64,000 nt of DNA, from positions 14,051-78,050 of the forward strand of contig CAZMHF010000005.1 of NCBI GenBank assembly GCA_964566025.1, given 5' to 3'. This document shows positions 61,379-64,000 of this stretch, in pieces. The position numbers and the translations under genes are program-made. The stretch comes from RGIG8306 sp964566025 (lineage in GTDB: Bacteria > Bacillota > Clostridia > Lachnospirales > Lachnospiraceae). Numbering within the stretch: position 1 is the first letter of the stretch; the number at the start of each line of letters is the position of its first letter. Under the pieces are notes generated by a model. That model did no database searches, was not told the DNA's origin, and worked only from the letters and a program-made list of their open reading frames with translations.

Positions 61379-62425
61379 TTATTTTTTAATCGCCCACCGT
61401 AACTTCGCGCATTTTGCACGACCGTTTTCACGACACTCTTCCTTTGTGGGCACAATTGCCTCATTGGCAACTTCAGCGTAAACACCCGCCTTTTGAAGCT
61501 GCTTGAATGATTTTTTTACCAAACGATCCTCTCCTGAATGAAATGTCAAAATCGCCACTCTTCCGCCACTAGCTAAAATCGTTGGTAATTTTTCTAAAAA
61601 CTGATACAGCACTTCAAATTCTTGATTAACATCAATGCGCAAGGCTTGAAAGGTACGTTGACAAGATTTCTTAAGTGTTTTTTCTTTTTCCGCCTTTGGC
61701 AAATCCTCTAATGCTTCTTCGACAATATTGCGCAATTTACTTGTTGTATCAATCGCTTCCTTGCGACGTTTTTTTATCACATGCTTTGCAATTTCCTCTG
61801 CATATGGTTCATCAGCATTTTCATATAGCATACCGACGAGCTCTTCGTATGAAATCGTTTGCAATCGTTCGGATGCCGACACACCTTTTTCGGGATTTAA
61901 GCGAAGATCCAATGGGCCTTCCACTTTATAAGAAAATCCTCTATCCGGATTATCAATTTGCATAGAAGAAACACCAAGATCTGCTAAGACAAAATCAAAT
62001 GCTTCGTTTTCTTTAAGAAGCTCGTCCACATTCGCAAAATTCATTTGTCGAATGGTCAAAATCTCCTCTCCATAGCCTGCCCTCTCTAATCGATTTTTTG
62101 TTTTTTCGCTTTCGATTGGATCGACATCTAGCGCATATATATGCCCTTTTCCCTCTAGTTGTTCAAGCATCGCTTGTGTATGTCCACCATAGCCTAGCGT
62201 TGCATCAAGACCTTTTTTTCCTGGTTGAATCGCAAGAAAATCCAAGATTTCATTAACACAAATCGAAATGTGCATTCCTGCTGGCGTGCTTCCTTTTTCT
62301 ATCACATGTTTAATGGTTTCAGGATATTGTTCGGGGTTTAATTCCTTGTATTTTTCCTTATACGATTTCGGATGTGTTCCACTATAACGCTTACGCCTTT
62401 TGTGTTGGTTTTCTTGATTTTCCAT
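61379..62425 (-). CDS. rsmH: 16S rRNA (cytosine-1402 N4) methyltransferase RsmH
   Basis: A 348-residue SAM methyltransferase that modifies the ribosomal P site. Core motifs: HISICVNEILDFL (about 51-63), LDATLGYGGHTQAML (about 72-86), FVLADLGVSSMQID (about 142-155) and FHSGEDRLVKKSFK near the C-terminus. The family usually opens at the HVPV-type segment; here about 50 basic, Tyr-rich residues precede it, an extension seen in some Lachnospiraceae. It is away from the dcw cluster, 13 bp after the XRE gene. ATG 62425 follows TAGGAG. Confidence 0.93.
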   Translation of the reverse strand: MENQENQHKRRKRYSGTHPKSYKEKYKELNPEQYPETIKHVIEKGSTPAGMHISICVNEILDFLAIQPGKKGLDATLGYGGHTQAMLEQLEGKGHIYALDVDPIESEKTKNRLERAGYGEEILTIRQMNFANVDELLKENEAFDFVLADLGVSSMQIDNPDRGFSYKVEGPLDLRLNPEKGVSASERLQTISYEELVGMLYENADEPYAEEIAKHVIKKRRKEAIDTTSKLRNIVEEALEDLPKAEKEKTLKKSCQRTFQALRIDVNQEFEVLYQFLEKLPTILASGGRVAILTFHSGEDRLVKKSFKQLQKAGVYAEVANEAIVPTKEECRENGRAKCAKLRWAIKK

Positions 62426-62438
62426 TGTAACTCCTATC

Positions 62439-63449
62439 TTACTTACCTTTTGAATGAATACTTTTTGCAATTTCTACAATAGCAGCGAATAACACGCCTG
62501 CAACTGGCCAGACAATCCAACTTCTTCCCCAATCCATTGTAATAAAACTATACCCTAAATAACCTGCTACGACAATAGGCCAATAAATAGCGCCGATTTT
62601 CTCCGACACTTGATCACCCTTTTTCTTTTCAACGGAGTAGTCCCCTTCTTGCAATATTTTCTCCATGCTTGCTTCTTTTACGCCAACTCTCACAAACATA
62701 AACACGGCAATGGCAACCATGCAAACTGTTATACATAGCATAAACATTATAATGCCTTCTTTATGATTATCTGCAAGAAGTCCACACAAAAACAATGGAA
62801 TCGCTGATAAAATACATAATGCCACACCGATTGTATTTGATGTCATATACGTATTTCTAAAATTCTTTTTTCTCTCTAAAACAACACTTCGAACACCATA
62901 CTCTGTTTCGATAACTTCCTTTTCGAGAAATTCAAAATCTGCCCCCATCGTCCCTACCGAAATAAACATCACAACGGCTACTGCGACTAATACAAACATA
63001 ATTGATAAGCCCACCATGGCGGCTATATCTTCACGCACTATTAAAAACGGCTCGTACGAAAGGCCAATTAATATAAACATAATACATGGTGACAAAATAC
63101 ACATCGCTGTTCCTAGCGCCACCCACTTAGAAGCTTTCTCTTTAATTTCGATAAATTGATTTGCTTCTTCCATCGTTACTTTTCGAGTCTCGACAGGTGC
63201 GATTGTTGCTTTTTCTATCGCATGAATCTCATCTCGTTCATCTGTTACGGTTAGCGAATCTTTTAATAAACTATCTGTTGATACATCAAAGACCTGACTC
63301 ATCAAAATAATTTTATTTAAATCGGGAACCGACTGAGCACTTTCCCATTTTGAAACAGCTTGCCTTGACACATGTAATTGATCGGCCAATTCTTCCTGCG
63401 ACCATCCATTTTTCTTTCGTAATAAAATAATCTTTTCTGCTAAAATCAT
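62439..63449 (-). CDS. XRE family regulator with membrane domain
   Basis: A 336-residue protein: N-terminal helix-turn-helix (about 5-60, with WSQEELADQLHVSRQAVSKWE), a linker, then about six TM helices (about 110-325). Such membrane-bound XRE proteins are common in Clostridia and often regulate transport or stress genes next door. It is upstream of rsmH and has an inverted repeat before its start (63486-63507). GGAGC precedes ATG 63449. Confidence 0.85.
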   Translation of the reverse strand: MILAEKIILLRKKNGWSQEELADQLHVSRQAVSKWESAQSVPDLNKIILMSQVFDVSTDSLLKDSLTVTDERDEIHAIEKATIAPVETRKVTMEEANQFIEIKEKASKWVALGTAMCILSPCIMFILIGLSYEPFLIVREDIAAMVGLSIMFVLVAVAVVMFISVGTMGADFEFLEKEVIETEYGVRSVVLERKKNFRNTYMTSNTIGVALCILSAIPLFLCGLLADNHKEGIIMFMLCITVCMVAIAVFMFVRVGVKEASMEKILQEGDYSVEKKKGDQVSEKIGAIYWPIVVAGYLGYSFITMDWGRSWIVWPVAGVLFAAIVEIAKSIHSKGK

Positions 63450-63485
63450 CTTATGCTCCTTTGGGTTTTCTAATTGTTAGTGAGC

Positions 63486-63507
63486 AAGCAATGCATGCTA
63501 ATTGCTT
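63486..63507 (-). promoter_or_regulatory. Inverted repeat upstream of the XRE gene
   Basis: AAGCAAT (63486-63492) and ATTGCTT (63501-63507) with an 8-bp centre, 37 bp before the start. Possible autoregulatory operator. A weak promoter, TTGACA (63572-63577) and TAGTAT (63547-63552) at 19 bp, lies upstream. Confidence 0.45.
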
Positions 63508-63580
63508 TATCAACTATGCTCATATCATACCATCGCATCTACTTACATACTAGAATGTATAGCTTGAAATGTGTCAACTG

Positions 63581-63644
63581 CTAGTTGCAAAATAAAGACT
63601 AGCCTTCAAAATGTTTTTGAAGGCCAGTCAAGATGTGCAACTAG
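63581..63644 (-). terminator. Two-tier terminator-like hairpin
   Basis: Outer CTAGTTGCA/TGCAACTAG (63581-63589 with 63636-63644) and inner GACTAGCCTTCAAAA pairing with TTTTGAAGGCCAGTC (63597-63629) with one mismatch. A TTTATTTT follows the inner stem on the minus strand. It would end the transcript coming from the partial gene at 63900. Confidence 0.65.
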
Positions 63645-63899
63645 AGGGATTATGTGAGATATTTTTAAGCGAGCATTCAACATTCGCTTCGCTTATTTCT
63701 AACGATATGTTCTGCTAAGAGCCTAATAGATTCTTGCTGCAGCACCTGAATTGTACGCTGCTGCTAAAAGATTAGTGTTTTAACCTCCACACCTCATTCT
63801 CTAGTTTTGCACCCTACTAGAGAACGCTACAATATTTTTACAGAATAATCAATATATTATCCTATACTTTCTGTATCTTTCTCATCATTTATTACCACC
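63645..63899 (-). ncRNA. Non-coding structured stretch after the possible ZIP gene
   Basis: This gene-free stretch is part of the 450-bp gap. It holds AAGCGA-N11-TCGCTT (63667-63689) within a motif shared with 42740-42770, a GCAGC/GCTGC stem near 63739-63765, and TTCTCTAGT/ACTAGAGAA (63797-63824). No coding frame with a ribosome site is seen. It could be a long structured 3' region or a small RNA. Confidence 0.45.
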
Positions 63900-64000
63900 C
63901 TAGAGGAACAACCATAGGCTTACTGCCATCATCGCCATCCCCGCAACAAGTCCATAAATCGATAAATGATGTTCTCCGTAAATTCTCGCTGATGGCAATA
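63900..64000 (-). CDS. C-terminal end of a possible ZIP metal transporter (partial)
   Basis: The last 33 codons of a gene that runs off the window edge, ending in a TAG at 63900-63902. The translated tail begins ARIYGEHHLSIYGLVAG and ends in a hydrophobic helix MAMMAVSLWLFL. The His pair before a small-residue, Met-rich helix resembles the last TM of ZIP-type transporters, but 33 residues are too few to be sure. Another polytopic membrane protein is possible. Confidence 0.45.
   Translation of the reverse strand, partial: LPSARIYGEHHLSIYGLVAGMAMMAVSLWLFL

Noticed and set aside
1..64000. Prophage, integrase or conjugative element
   Set aside because: No phage structural genes, integrase, relaxase or transposase were found; TraX here is a chromosomal family member without other tra genes.

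Overview
The window is chromosomal DNA from a low-GC Gram-positive bacterium, most likely an anaerobic member of the Clostridia (Lachnospiraceae-like). The signs are an hprK-murB-rapZ-whiA-crh-dnaE cluster, a type III glutamine synthetase (GlnN), a class B sortase, WhiA, LuxS, AGGAGG-type ribosome sites before nearly every gene, and TTGACA/TATAAT promoters. Genes are densely packed. I see no tRNA, rRNA, CRISPR array, prophage or intact transposon.

Layout. 1-9757 (minus): the start of dnaE, a Crh-like protein, whiA, rapZ, murB and hprK as one run behind a near-consensus promoter, then uvrC, ftsH and a membrane-anchored amidase. 9843-15005 (plus): a GT2/YfhO glycosylation pair, then argH. 15106-16242 (minus): a DUF3810 membrane protein. 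16327-24555 (plus): a 38-residue membrane peptide, aroC, an XRE-cupin regulator with potABCD, an ABC-F protein and traX. 24441-30641 (minus): a TPP-riboswitch-controlled thiXYZ-like transporter followed by tatD, trpS, a transglutaminase-like lipoprotein and luxS. 30649-35356 (minus): a response regulator, histidine kinase, unknown membrane protein and ABC exporter, apparently autoregulated.

35585-41811 (minus): a YugP zinc peptidase and the yesL-folC-folE-folP-folBK-pheA run. 41919-42671 (plus): an unknown membrane-anchored protein. 42670-52590 (minus): a structured 3' element, cyclophilin, mscS, glnN, sortase B, a GH5 glycosidase, fructose-bisphosphate aldolase and a YhaN/YhaO DNA-repair pair. 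52611-53876 (plus): a cysteine desulfurase. 53878-58136 (minus): an 801-residue unknown protein and a large GT2. 58148-58918 (plus): signal peptidase I. 58917-64000 (minus): a DUF368 transporter, a MATE protein, rsmH, an XRE membrane regulator, a second structured region and the end of a possible ZIP transporter.

How the genes fit together. Carbon-flux sensing (HprK with a Crh-like target lacking the PTS histidine) sits with cell-wall genes. Polyamine and thiamine-precursor uptake each have their own regulator or riboswitch. Folate synthesis is nearly complete and ends in pheA, so folate and phenylalanine synthesis share a transcript.

The least explained items are: the RR-HK-unknown-ABC module, whose ATPase lacks the catalytic glutamate; two related structured 3' elements (42670-42874 and 63581-63824); reciprocal terminators buried in the convergent luxS and traX genes; a 22-bp AAAC/AAAAC tandem repeat; and the 801-residue unknown protein. 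No single system here is clearly new; these are the places to look.
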